64,000 nt of DNA. Origin: Exserohilum rostratum (Eukaryota > Ascomycota > Dothideomycetes > Pleosporales > Pleosporaceae). The number at the start of each line of letters is the position of its first letter. Within the stretch, counting starts at the first letter, position 1. The notes beneath the pieces were generated by a model. The model was given only the letters and a program-made list of their open reading frames with translations, did no database searches and had not been told where the DNA came from. The position numbers and the translations under genes are program-made. Of the stretch, positions 18,938 to 30,096 are shown piece by piece. The DNA lies in contig CP111152.1 in the NCBI GenBank assembly GCA_026367775.1, forward strand, positions 2,852,001 to 2,916,000. Reading direction: 5' to 3'.

Positions 18938-20803
18938 GTCAAATTCTGGGCAACAAGAGTTTGTCGTTAGAGAGAGAAAGCCAGCCGGATCTTGGATTGT
19001 GGGGACGGCAAAGCATCAAGCAAGTAGGCAAATATCTACCGAAACCAGAAGCAACGTGAAGAAGGGGCGCAAACTACGTACGCACCATTATCTGGCTTCC
19101 CATACTAAGGGATGGCGCATGGGCTTCAATTGTAGATCGTCACGACTAATGTAGCATACGCCGTGTCACACCCGTCGACACGTTTAATGTGGCAGACGTT
19201 GCTGAGACGGAGCATTCCACGAACCAGTCACACAAGGTTCTCGAATCATGTCTGTCACATGTTATCGTATATGCAGTTTTCAGCAGCAGACTACGTAGTG
19301 ATGTCGAAGTACACCTGCATCTGAAAAGGACCTGATGCATATGTGCCCCCCGTGCGGCTGGCAATATTGGGCGAGATGAACAGTGGGGAAACTACTCAGA
19401 CGGCACTTCGTTTCGAGCAAGTCATGAGCCGGATAAAGAGACGCCACAGTGGTGGTAGCACAGCATTTGGCCCACTACTTGGCCCGGGCCGATATGGTGG
19501 TCAACAAGAGCATGGTCAAGATAGCGCCGCGCGTAAAGGATAAGAAAAAATGGCGTAATGGCGTCTCGATTGATTGGGCTCTAGAGTCATGAAATGCGGC
19601 CATTTGATGTCGATCCAAAATAGGAGCGCCTGGCGCGAATTGACTGGGCGGCGTTAGTGGTGAAAAAGCACGTCGGTCTCATCGGCGACGTGCGAAGGGC
19701 TTCCCTGCGGATGATCCCTTACCGTACGGCCCGTCGCCTTGGTGCTCGCACCTGCACCCGATCCCTCATCCTTTAACTGGCACCCATACTTTTTCCTCCA
19801 ACGTACCCCGCACGTCCTACACCGGTATACAGGCTGACCAAGCGGCTTTGCATCCTGCGTCTTGCATCCTGCATTCTGCATCCTGCAACCTGAGCGCAGA
19901 CAGCAGCTGGGTGGCGTCGGCGCTAGTAAGACGCTCGATCGACGGTGTGCCCAGTTCCGCATCTGGACGCTTAATCACGTGCGCATGGCCAACCTCATCC
20001 ACGGAACCAGGGGCCCCAATCCATCTTCCGCTAGCATTACGCCTACAACGTGCAATCATTACTCATGTACCCCTACCGAGCTACTTTGAGATATCGACCC
20101 GCCTGATCGAGATACAGATACCCCACCTGATCGGCGGCGTCGTCGCGAGCCGTGTTAAACCTACCCGTGTGGCGTACCCCTGCCAGCTGAGACGCGTGCT
20201 CATGGGTTTCCCAGGCTATGCTTTTCTTTACCTGCTGATGGCTTCACCGCAGATATGATCAGCGGGTACCTCGGCCGGCTTGAGCATGCATCATGTCGGT
20301 GGCTTGGGATCGTGTGTTGGTCTGACCATGGCTGGCATTGCATCCTGTCAAAGTCGATATGCACGACTTAATACTCTTCTGTCGAAGATTAGCGACAGCC
20401 GAGTTAGATCTGTCTATTGCTGCAATGCGCAATGTTCGCGTGCGCCAATCAGACCCACTGAGCTCGACTCTATCAAAGCTTTGGCGTTACGAGGGACACA
20501 AAAGAACATTTCACACCACACTGATGCATGTGTAGCTTCGAAGCGCCCAATGGCGGTCTTTGGAAACTGTTCGCCGAGACTACATACTGATCACCGCATC
20601 GTCCTTGCTAGCGATCGTCATCATGTCACTGGCTTGTTGTGGCCAGGACTCGGTGTCGGCGCCCAGAGCACGACGTCTGTCATTGCGCATTGCTCTTTCA
20701 GCGAGCCAACTTGCACTTACTTGGGGTCATTCCCACCAGTTGCTACCTCTTCACTTTCTCTCTCTCTTTTCCTTCCACATGGTCATATCACCCACAATCC
20801 ATC
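18938..20803. other. Divergent promoter region between DUF2235 and ppoA genes
   Basis: About 1.87 kb serving two genes that point away from each other. No supported coding frame. A short 14-bp tandem repeat lies at 19849-19890. The last 60 bases before the ppoA ATG are CT-rich, as in many fungal 5' leaders. Confidence 0.5.
19849..19890. repeat. Three 14-bp tandem units
   Basis: TGCATCCTGC plus four variable bases occurs three times in a row (19849-19862, 19863-19876, 19877-19890). Confidence 0.85.
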
Positions 20804-23800
20804 ATGCCAAGCCAACTGTCGTCGTTAATTGAGAAGATTAAGCGGAAGCCTACACGCGCTAGCGATGGCAGGTCAACAGAGGTTGCAAGTGGGGGTGTGA
20901 AGAGCAACCAGAAGACCAGCGTCGTGAGTGACCTTACAGGCCTTGGTGTTAAGAATGCCAAATTCGCCGTCGAGGCCATCACGACCTTGGCTTCTGGCGA
21001 GCCTCTGGACGACAAAGACCTACTCCTCGAGCATGGTGTCCAAATGCTCCAGGGCTTGCCCTTGAACAGCGGCCTCAGCGCAAAGGTTTCCGATGGCTTC
21101 ATCAGCATGTTATGGAATGACCTGCCACACCCGTCTCCCACACATGCCGGCCCCACGGCGCGATACCGAAAACACGATGGTTCTGGGAACAATCCTCATA
21201 TGCCAGATATGGGCAAAGCAGGATCGCCATACGCGCGCAACGTGCCGCCTCTGAAACCAAAGGGTAGGCGATTCTGAAGCACGAGACATTGGCAAATTGC
21301 GACTGACAACGAAATACAGGGCCAAACCTGCCTGATGTTGAGGATGTGTATGAAGCACTTCTAAAGCGCAATGGACCTTTCCGCGAGCACCCATCTGGTC
21401 TCAACCGCCTGTTTTTCTCTTTTGCGACCATTGTCATCCATGAATGTTTCCAAACCTCAAGGACCGATCCCTGGATCAACGAGACTTCTAGTTATGTTGA
21501 TCTCAGCACTCTCTACGGTAACACCGAAAAAGAGCAGAAGCGCGTGAGAACATACACCAACGGTTTGATATACCCCGATTCGATCGCTTCGGAGCGCATC
21601 ATGATGATGCCTCCTGGTGTCGTAGCGGTTCTCTTGCTGTTCTCGAGAAACCACAATACTGTTGCAGAATCACTTTTGGCGGTAAATGAAGATGGCAAAT
21701 ACAAGCCATGGGACAGCCTTGATGAGGAAGGAAAGAAGTGGTAAGCAGTTCTGCGGCACTTGCTCGTGTATCATGTCTAATTTAAGCTCATAGGCAAGAC
21801 GAAGACATCTTCCAAATCACACGCAATATCAACGTTGGGTTCTTTGCGTCAGTCGTACTTAGAGATTATGTTGCCGCGATTCTCAACACACCACGCGCCA
21901 ACTCTGAATGGTCCCTAGATCTCGGCAAAGAGATTAGGCAGGGTGGTGGACGTGTTGAGCGTGGCACTGGCAGTCTGGTTTCTGTCGAGTTCGCCGTTTT
22001 GTACCACTGGCACGCAGCCCTTAGCGCAGCAGACGACAAGTGGATGGAAGACATTATCCGGTCTGTCATACCCGACCTACGGCATATCGATGACGTTACT
22101 ATCGAAATGTTTCACAAAGTCATGAAGGTTATTGGTCATGATCTCATGAGCAAAAAGCCCAGCGAATGGACTTTTGGTGGTCTCGAGCGAGGTCCTGATG
22201 GCAGATTCAAGAACTCTGACCTGTCTGAACTGATCAAGGACTGTATTGAGGAGCCCGCCCATGCATTCGGTGCGCACGGCACGCCAGCAAGTCTCAAGGT
22301 GGTTGACCTGATGGGCCAGCTGCAGGCGCGTGAGATGTTCAATGTTTGCACACTAAACGAATTTCGTCGCTATCTCAACCTGAAGCCATACGATACATTC
22401 GAGGACTGGTGCTCCGACAAGGAGACTGCTCGCGCTGCGGAGCTACTCTATGGTCATATGGAGAACATGGAACTGTATCCTGGTCTAATGGCAGAATGCA
22501 CAAAGCCAGCCATGCCAGGAAGTGGTGTTTGCCCTGGTCAAACCACAGGTAGAGGTATCTTGGACGATGCTGTCGCTTTGGTTCGCGGTGACCGCTTCTT
22601 GAGTTACGACTTTAACAGCAACACCCTGACAAACTGGGGTGCAGCTCTTTTGTCCGAGACCACGCCTGGTGCCTATGGCGGCGTTCTCCCCAAGCTGATC
22701 TTCCAAGGACTTCCTGGAGGCTTCAAGGGGACTTCAAGCTATGCTCTATTGCCGTTCTACACTCCCAAGGCTGCTCGAGGTATCCTACAAGGCAATGGCG
22801 TCCTTGACAAGTACGACACTTCTCGTCCTCCGAGTGGCTACGACATTGTCAGTGTTCAGACCCAAGAAGGCTGCAAAAAGGTCTTTGAAGATCGCGAAGC
22901 TTTTGTTGTCATGTATCAGGCTGCAATTCGCAACTGCACTAATGGACATGACTTCATGCTTGGATGGGACGAGCAAAGGAAGCACGATGAGCGTTCGAAA
23001 ATCTTGCACAAGATCTTCTTCGAGGATGGATTTGAGAAGAACGTTGCCGAATTCTTCACTACAAACGTGCAGAAGCTCATCAAGAAGAACTCGCTGAAAG
23101 GCGCCAAGGGCAGGATGAGTATCGACATTGTCCGCGATGTGACCAATATCACACCCATCCTGTGGCTTGCGGATCGATTCGCACTCCCACTCAAGACACC
23201 AGAGCAACCTTGGGGCTTGATGTCTATTCACGAAGCTTTCCTAGCCTATCTTGTGCTCTGTGAGTCAAACTTTTGCCCAACTTATCTTTTCAGTTTACTA
23301 ACATCCTCCAGTCATGTACCAGTCCTTTAACATCATGCCGCACAACGAATGGAAGCTACGTGCCGGTGCAATGGAAGCTGCAGCGCCTCTTCGCAAAATC
23401 TTCGAGACGCATCTCAAAACACAAACAGGACGTCTGGAAGGCTTCGTGGACTGGATGGCCAAGGGCTCCGCCTTCGAAGTAGGGCCTCATGCCGATCGTT
23501 TCTACCACGGCTTGGCCGACACCAAGCTCCCAATTGGTGACCTTGTTGGTGACTGCATTGGCATAGGCCCTCCTGTAGCTGGAAACCTGACGCAGCAGGC
23601 CTCCCTGCTCATCGACTTGTTCCTGAAGCCCGAGTACGAGCAATACAAGAAGAGAATTGTGGAGCTATCACACATGGACCCCAAGGATTCGGATCGCGAG
23701 CTCCAGGGTTTCGTGTACGAGGGCATGCGCCACGTTGGCGTCGTACCAGGTCTTCCTCGTGTCGCAACACGCGATGTGACAGTTCAGGATGGCGTCCGTG

Positions 23801-24270
23801 GTCCCGTGACCATCAAGAAGGGCCACATGGTGCTGATCGCCACATCCAAAGCCGCCATGGACCCAGTCGCCTTCCCCAACCCAGAAATCCTAAACCCTCA
23901 CCGCCCATTTACGGACTACATCCTGCTTGGTCATGGTCTCCACTTCTGCTTTGGTGCACGCCTCGTCGGCCCCTCCATTGCAGCTACTCTGCGTGAGGTC
24001 TTCAAGCTACCTAATGTACGCCGCGCACCTGGTAAACAGGGCCGATTCATCACAACAGAGCACAAGCTTGCGGGTATCACTATGCGCCATTACCTTGATG
24101 GGCAAAGCAAGGAGAGTCCTATCCCGACTTCTCTACGCTTGCATTATGACGCTGAAGATACTCGTGTGAACGGTGTCAACGGACATCTTACCAACGGTCA
24201 TACCAGCAATGGCCATGCAAATGCTGGTGGTAACAATGAGTATGGAAACGCATACACCATTGCACCTTAG
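20804..24270 (+). CDS. ppoA: Psi-producing oxygenase, fatty-acid dioxygenase/P450 fusion (1,101 aa), PpoA type
   Basis: Makes oxylipin signals (psi factors) from linoleic and oleic acid: the N-terminal haem peroxidase domain forms an 8R-hydroperoxide, and the C-terminal P450 domain isomerises it to a diol. Exons: 20804-21263, 21320-21740, 21794-23259 and 23312-24270; the introns are 56, 53 and 52 nt. The distal haem His is about 194 (IVIHECFQTSR), the catalytic Tyr 364 and proximal His 367 (VLYHWHAALS). The P450 part has an Asn-x-x-Gln at 874-877 (AGNLTQQ), the pair linked to hydroperoxide isomerisation in PpoA, and the haem-thiolate Cys about 995 (GHGLHFCFGARL). PpoC proteins lack that Cys, so PpoA is the better match. 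The tail holds an Asn-Gly-His-rich repeat (NGHLTNGHTSNGH). Oxylipins of this family steer sexual versus asexual sporulation. Confidence 0.95.
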
Positions 24271-27085
24271 TTGAATCCCGAGGCACGGCACACGACACCG
24301 CCAGAGCGAATTCGTTTTCAACGGATGACTCGGCTTTCTAGGTGTATGGCCTACAGTATACAAGACAGAAAAAAAAGTAAAAAAGAAGTTTAAAAAAAAC
24401 TTGATAACCTTGTTGATGAAGGCGGAAAGGAGAAACGGGATAATGGTGTTAATTAATTTTTTTCCCTGATCTTAGTGATACCACATGAAACAATCCTTTG
24501 AGAAAAAGTAAAGAAGATCTCTGCACATATCCTTGCTCTATGCTGCATATATATCGCAATTCCAATAAATAATCAATAATAACTATAGGCTAAATATGGA
24601 TGTAGACATCACCATTGATAAGCCAGGAATTAAAAAATCTGTGACAGTCTGTGTTTTGTATGTGTATCGGCGTTATCAAAGTCTACAAATAGATAGACAA
24701 GCATGTAACGTAAGCAAGCAAGCAAGGACAGAGAAGAGTGTGTATGTATTTCCAGCCACACCACAAAACAACGACACATACACACACCCTGGCCTAGTCG
24801 AAAAAAAAACACCCCCTTCGAGAACTATGAATAGTGGTGGTAGTGGTAAACAAGGGAGTGGAGAGACTTTTCTTTGCCGTCACCGGAAATAAAAAAGTTG
24901 GTAAAAAGTAACGAGAAAGAGAGAGAGAGAGAAGTTGGGAGGAAGGGAAAAAGGAAAGAAGAGAAATTGGGCAAAGTAGCGGTGACGTGGATGTATACAT
25001 GGCCAGACGCCCTACACACACACACTTTCTCTCTTTGTCTGTCTTAATCTCTCTCTATTTCCTGTTTTCGTACCATAACTGCTGCTATTGCTACTGCTAT
25101 CGTCTGTGAAGTTTTGGTTTGGTATTGCAGGGACGAAAAAGAGATAGGGTTACTTACTATCTTATCTTTTGTACCCAAGTCCACGTACTGTAAACAATCT
25201 ACATTCATGTAGACGTTATAGAGCACACCTCTTCACGTACTTGGTGCACAACACGGCTTAACTCTGATATTTTGTAGAGCTAGCAAGTCTTATTAATGCA
25301 CTATTGCTACTTGGGCACTCGCTCGTTCGCTCACTGGCTCCATGCGAGTGAAAAAACAACTAGGTGTCTAATTAACTACGTATACGAATACTATCCCATG
25401 AAGCGCTCCATTAATTAATTAATTAACTAGTTACTATGATTTATCCATTCAGTTGCCTTTTACTAATGCAAAAGAGACTAAGTTATACAATCTCTTCCAA
25501 CTCCCTCTTCTAACATCCCTTTCTATTTCCTTCTTCTCCACACCCCCTTTCCCATCCCGTACATACACAACCTAACCCCTACATTATCTTATATCAACAC
25601 TACACGCAAACACGCAAACAAATAACAAAACCCATACCTAAAGATATCTTATATATCCCGTGCTACATACATACATACATACATACATATATAGTAGTAT
25701 TATCGTAGAAATCCCCACTGCATAACAACTACGCACTTTAATAAAATCACACGATATGGAAGTACTGTACTTTTCTCCCCTTTTCTTCACTACACTCCCT
25801 CCCCTCCTCCTTCTCTCTCTCTCTTATCTACTACTACTATTTCTTCTCTACGCCTATATGTAAATTTCTTTACTACTACCTTCTTACGATTAAGATAGTA
25901 CTTGTTTCAAAAAAAAAAGATAATATAATAAGGTTGTAAAAACGAGAAGAAGGGGACAGAGGGAGGTAGTTTAGATGTAAGTTGTTTCACTTGTTGTAGA
26001 GAGAAAATGGGGGGAAAAGGGGTTACGATTGAGATGGATTAGAATAAAGGAGAAAAGAATCTACCAACAGTACACTCTAGCTAAACGATTAATTCATGTT
26101 CACATTCATATCAAGTACTAGGTAGATCCTCACTAATAGTTACTGCTCAAGCATACATCTCACCATCACACGTCAAGTCAATCAAACAAATCACTACCAT
26201 GCAAGACAATTGCAAGTCATAACGCATACATTGTACAGACTGTCGCGTGTCGGCAGCCCATGCTAGTCTATCTAACTAATCATCTGGCTCGAAACTGTGC
26301 TTTTATGAGATTCCTTCCACCCAAGTCACTGGGTCCAGGTTCGCATATCGGGTACGCGCGTAGGTGCAAACCAAAACTACCTTTTTTTCGAGTCCCACCG
26401 CCGAAAGCTGGCTTGAAAAAGACAGCCACCATGACGGTTACCACAAAGAACCGGGGTATCTTCCTTCGTAACAAAGGTTGGGTCGTGGCAAAACCTTCAT
26501 GAACGCCATCTATATGTGACAAACTTTTTCGTCGTCCCGAACAGCCCATGCTGCTACTCTTCGCATGTGAAGAGATCGAGAGACACAAGGACGACGAGAA
26601 AGACGTTGTCGCCGAGGGGTATGACCGGGAAAAGGAATCGCTTTTGTCGTAAAATAAGGAAATGCTAACTATTGGCCATCCGCGTGTGGATGACTCGGAA
26701 AGCGAGAATCTATAGCTCCCCAAGCAGCATGCTTGCAGAAAGAGCGAAGGCGTGAAATGTTCGTGATGCATGCCTTTCCGGGAAAGGCAACAGTCCTGCC
26801 GTCTATGCTCGAGCTCGACGGAGATGCGTCGAAGGGTATCGTATGCGAGAAGAGCTCGAAATAGGCAGAGCCAGAAAAACAGTCGCTGTCTATATGCTGG
26901 TTGGGGTATAAGATTCCAGATTTCCGCATCGATCCGCGGTAACCGGGAAAGATTCGCAGAAACAAAAAAACCGAAACTGTAGGAAATGAAAGGAAACCGC
27001 CTGTAATGCTGCACGAAAGCCCAAGGTATCGTGTAAAGAAAATATGCCCCGGACTGGCGATATCGTGAAGCGGTGGATCACAAAT
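24271..27085. other. Tail-to-tail gap, low-complexity and AT-rich
   Basis: 2.8 kb between the 3' ends of ppoA and DED1. It has poly-A and poly-pyrimidine tracts, a GA run (24916-24932), TTAA repeats (25409-25427), an ACAT microsatellite and a CT-rich stretch around 25790-25850. No gene is supported. A 735-nt open frame on the minus strand (27014-26280) directly beyond the DED1 stop has no recognisable features. Confidence 0.5.
25665..25688. repeat. ACAT microsatellite
   Basis: About six uninterrupted copies of the tetranucleotide ACAT. Confidence 0.9.
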
Positions 27086-29173
27086 TTACCACCAAGAGTT
27101 GCCGCCAGGGCCAGATGGGTTGCCGTAGCCACCACCACCGTAGCCGCCGCCGCCGCCGTAGCCACCAGCAGCTGGGGGAGCGTAGCCACCACCGGGGGCG
27201 CCGCCGTAACCACCGCCTCCGTAGCCGCCTTGAGCACCGCCCCAGCCGCCGCCGCCACCGCCGCCGCCGAAGCCTCCACCACCGCCCATGCGACGAACGT
27301 CACGGGTAGCAGCGTTGCCACGGCCACGACCGCCGCCGCGACCACCACGACCGCCGAAGCCAGAGCCCTCACGAGCGATGGACTCGAGGAAGCCGGGAAC
27401 CTCCTGGTTCGCCTCCTTCAGCAGTTCGATGAGGTCACGGACGACACCGCGGTTGCCACGGTTGAAGAATGCAGTCGCGATACCAGTGTTTCCGGCACGA
27501 CCGGTACGACCGATGCGGTGGACGTAGTCGTCAATGTCGGTAGGCAGGTCGTAGTTGACGACGTGCTTGACGTTGGGAATATCCAAACCACGAGCAGCAA
27601 CAGCAGTCGCGACGAGAAGAGGGCAGCGTCCAGAACGGAACATCTCAAGAGCCTTTTCACGCTCACGCTGGGTACGGTCACCGTGGATGGAGGTGGCAGG
27701 GAAACCCTGGTTGATGAGGAAGTCGGACAGTGAGTCGGCCATGCGCTTGGTCTCGACGAAGATCAAGCTGAGACCAACACCGTGGGTGTGAAGAATGTCT
27801 AGAAGAACGGAGCGCTTGTCAACATCTTCGACGTACTCAATCTTCTGTGTAATGTTCTCCGAAGTGGAACCGACACGACCGACCGAAAGGAAAATGTAGT
27901 CCTTCAAGAAGTCGCGAGCGAGCATCTGGATGTCGCGAGGGAAGGTAGCCGAAAACATGAGCGTCTGGCGACCGGCGACAGGAGGCATGTCCTCACCCTC
28001 AACAATACGACGAATCTGAGGCTCGAAACCCATGTCCAACATGCGGTCAGCCTCGTCGAGAACAAGGTACTTGATGCTAGCGAGCGAGATGCGGCCACGC
28101 TCAATCAAGTCGACCAAACGACCAGGTGTGGCGACGAGCAGGTCACAGCCGCGCTCAATCTGGCGGAGCTGGGAGCCAATGTCGGCACCACCGTAGACGA
28201 CGCAAGGGCGGACCCAAGAGCGGTACGCAAACTTGCGGGCCTCGTCGAAAATCTGAGAGACCAGCTCACGAGTGGGGGCAAGGACAAGAGAAGTGGGGTA
28301 AGCCTTGCGCTGACGTCCGTAGCCGCCCTGTGCGGTTGGGGGAGGGGGAGAAGGTCCGTTCTGGAAAGCCTGGGCGAGGATGGGGAAGAGGAAACCACCA
28401 GTCTTTCCGGAACCAGTCTGGGCACAAGCCATGAGGTCACGGCCGCCCATGACAATAGGGATGGAGTACTTTTGTACGGGGGTAGGGACCTTGTATCCAG
28501 AGAGCTCGATGTTGCTCAGCAGGTGGTCATCGAGAGGTGGGTTTGTGAAACGTGTAACGGGCTCGGGGACACCCTGACCGGAGGCCTCGACGGGGATGTC
28601 ATCGTACTTCTCGAAGTTGATACCAGTGTGCTGCTTCGCCGGGTCGTTGGGGACGCCGAAGAGTTCACGCTCGAGACGAGGGTTTGCCGGGCCGGGAACG
28701 TGCTTGCCATCCTTCCAGGCGCCGTCACCAGATCCGCGAGCACCACCACCGCCGCCAGACTTTCCGTAGCCGTTGGACTCGAAGCCGCCGCGGTGACCAC
28801 CACCACCACCGCCCCATCCACCACCAGGGGGACCGCGAGGGGTGAAGTTAGGTGCGTTGGCCCAGCCGCCGCCACCGTTGCCGTTCATGGGAGGGGGTCC
28901 GTGACTACGTTCTGTTAGTGTGCGTTGACGCGCGCCGCGTTGCGTGGATACTGACCCTCCTGGTCCCCAGGCACTGCCGTTGAGGCCGTTGCCACCGCCA
29001 CCGTTCATCATGGGCGCGCCGTCCATTTGTGCAGGGCCTCCAGGACCTCCTCCTCCCTGACGACCGCGAAGGTGAGGGGGGATGTATGCAGAACGCTCTC
29101 CGCTGAAGCCGTTCTGGGGGTTGTGTTGGGAGTCGTTTATGTTGAGACGACCCATGTCGAGTTGGTCAGCCAT
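27086..29173 (-). CDS. DED1: ATP-dependent RNA helicase DED1 (678 aa)
   Basis: DEAD-box helicase that unwinds mRNA leaders in translation initiation. Motifs in order: Q-motif region, I (ACAQTGSGKTGGF), Ia (PTRELVSQI), Ib (TPGRL), II (VLDEADRMLDMGF), III (SATFP), IV-V and VI (HRIGRTGRAGNTG). The N-terminus has the eIF4E-binding-like start and YIPPHLRG, and the C-terminus is a Gly/Arg/Tyr-rich RGG tail ending in NSWW; all are hallmarks of Ded1/DDX3. I take the ATG at 29173 (MADQLDMG). I infer a 51-nt intron at 28955-28905 (GTCAGT ... CTAAC ... GTAG), giving exons 29173-28956 and 28904-27086. The intron is a multiple of three and has no stop, so unspliced RNA also encodes a full-length protein with 17 extra residues. 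Confidence 0.96.
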   Translation of the reverse strand: MADQLDMGRLNINDSQHNPQNGFSGERSAYIPPHLRGRQGGGGPGGPAQMDGAPMMNGGGGNGLNGSAWGPGGSVSTQRGARQRTLTERSHGPPPMNGNGGGGWANAPNFTPRGPPGGGWGGGGGGHRGGFESNGYGKSGGGGGARGSGDGAWKDGKHVPGPANPRLERELFGVPNDPAKQHTGINFEKYDDIPVEASGQGVPEPVTRFTNPPLDDHLLSNIELSGYKVPTPVQKYSIPIVMGGRDLMACAQTGSGKTGGFLFPILAQAFQNGPSPPPPTAQGGYGRQRKAYPTSLVLAPTRELVSQIFDEARKFAYRSWVRPCVVYGGADIGSQLRQIERGCDLLVATPGRLVDLIERGRISLASIKYLVLDEADRMLDMGFEPQIRRIVEGEDMPPVAGRQTLMFSATFPRDIQMLARDFLKDYIFLSVGRVGSTSENITQKIEYVEDVDKRSVLLDILHTHGVGLSLIFVETKRMADSLSDFLINQGFPATSIHGDRTQREREKALEMFRSGRCPLLVATAVAARGLDIPNVKHVVNYDLPTDIDDYVHRIGRTGRAGNTGIATAFFNRGNRGVVRDLIELLKEANQEVPGFLESIAREGSGFGGRGGRGGGRGRGNAATRDVRRMGGGGGFGGGGGGGGWGGAQGGYGGGGYGGAPGGGYAPPAAGGYGGGGGYGGGGYGNPSGPGGNSWW

Positions 29174-30096
29174 GATGGCGTTGGGTGAAGTTGGCTGTTG
29201 GAGAGGTTGTGCGTGCTTGCGTAGTGTCGTGCGATAAGTCAAAAATTACTGTGTAGTAGAATTCGGCTGGCTCGGCGGTGAGCGACAGACGAAAAGTGGC
29301 AGTTCTAAGTGACGAAAGTAGTAACTGACAGGCGGGTGCCTGATAACTCGTTCGTCAGGAAAGAAGGGAACGCCTCTGTCCTGAAAAAAACGACAAGTAA
29401 AGGAGCGTGAAGGCCAAAAGAAGGACTTCACACAGGAAATGTGTTGATGAGGTTGTGTAATACACACAGGAGGTTTGGGGAGTGGGTGGTTAGGAAAGAG
29501 GGAGACGGCAGGTAAGTTAAAAAAGCGTCCGCGAGAACCCTTTACAGCGCTAGGCCGGATTGGGAACTAGTTTGCTTGCCTCCCAAGCGTTCTCAGCGCT
29601 GTGTGGCGAGTGGAGAGCGGTGAACGTCACAGCTGCAGGATGCTTGCTTTTCCATGCGCAGACGCACTGTGACATGTACCTGTTTGTAAGGGTGGCGGAT
29701 TTGCCCGAATGTCGTGGTGGGCGTGGGATGGCACAACTGTACCTTTGCCGCCTCCTCGAGTGAGAACGCGCCCCCTGTTTGCTTTTGTAATATCGTGCTG
29801 CTGCGTCTCAACACTTTGCTGTACCGTCGTCGTACAAATGTCTGTATTCTGATTATTGAACATACACAAAGATAAGACCGCATCCCCTCACGTTGCAGGA
29901 AAATATAGGGTCCATGTCACTATTCACAGCCGGCGCATTCGTGGAGAGGTGAAACTTGCAAAGTTTGATTTTCGTCGGACATGATGCGAAAGTGAAATGC
30001 AGATGTACACAATCCAGTATCGTATGGCATGACAACAAGCACTCAATACAAGCACAAGTGAATACTCAAGCAAACGGTTTGGGTATCATTTGTGAA
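29174..30096. other. Gap between DED1 start and cyclophilin 3' end
   Basis: About 920 bp holding the DED1 promoter and leader and the cyclophilin 3' UTR. No frame is supported. Confidence 0.5.

Noticed and set aside
2769..24270. Possible biosynthetic cluster: regulator, oxidoreductase, hydrolase and oxygenase in one arm
   Set aside because: No polyketide, peptide or terpene synthase, the genes are on mixed strands with kilobase gaps, and the oxygenase is an oxylipin enzyme. The neighbourhood looks coincidental.
26280..27014. 244-codon minus-strand frame beyond the DED1 stop
   Set aside because: No recognisable features, and it lies where a 3' UTR is expected. Kept only as a point within a finding on the intergenic region.
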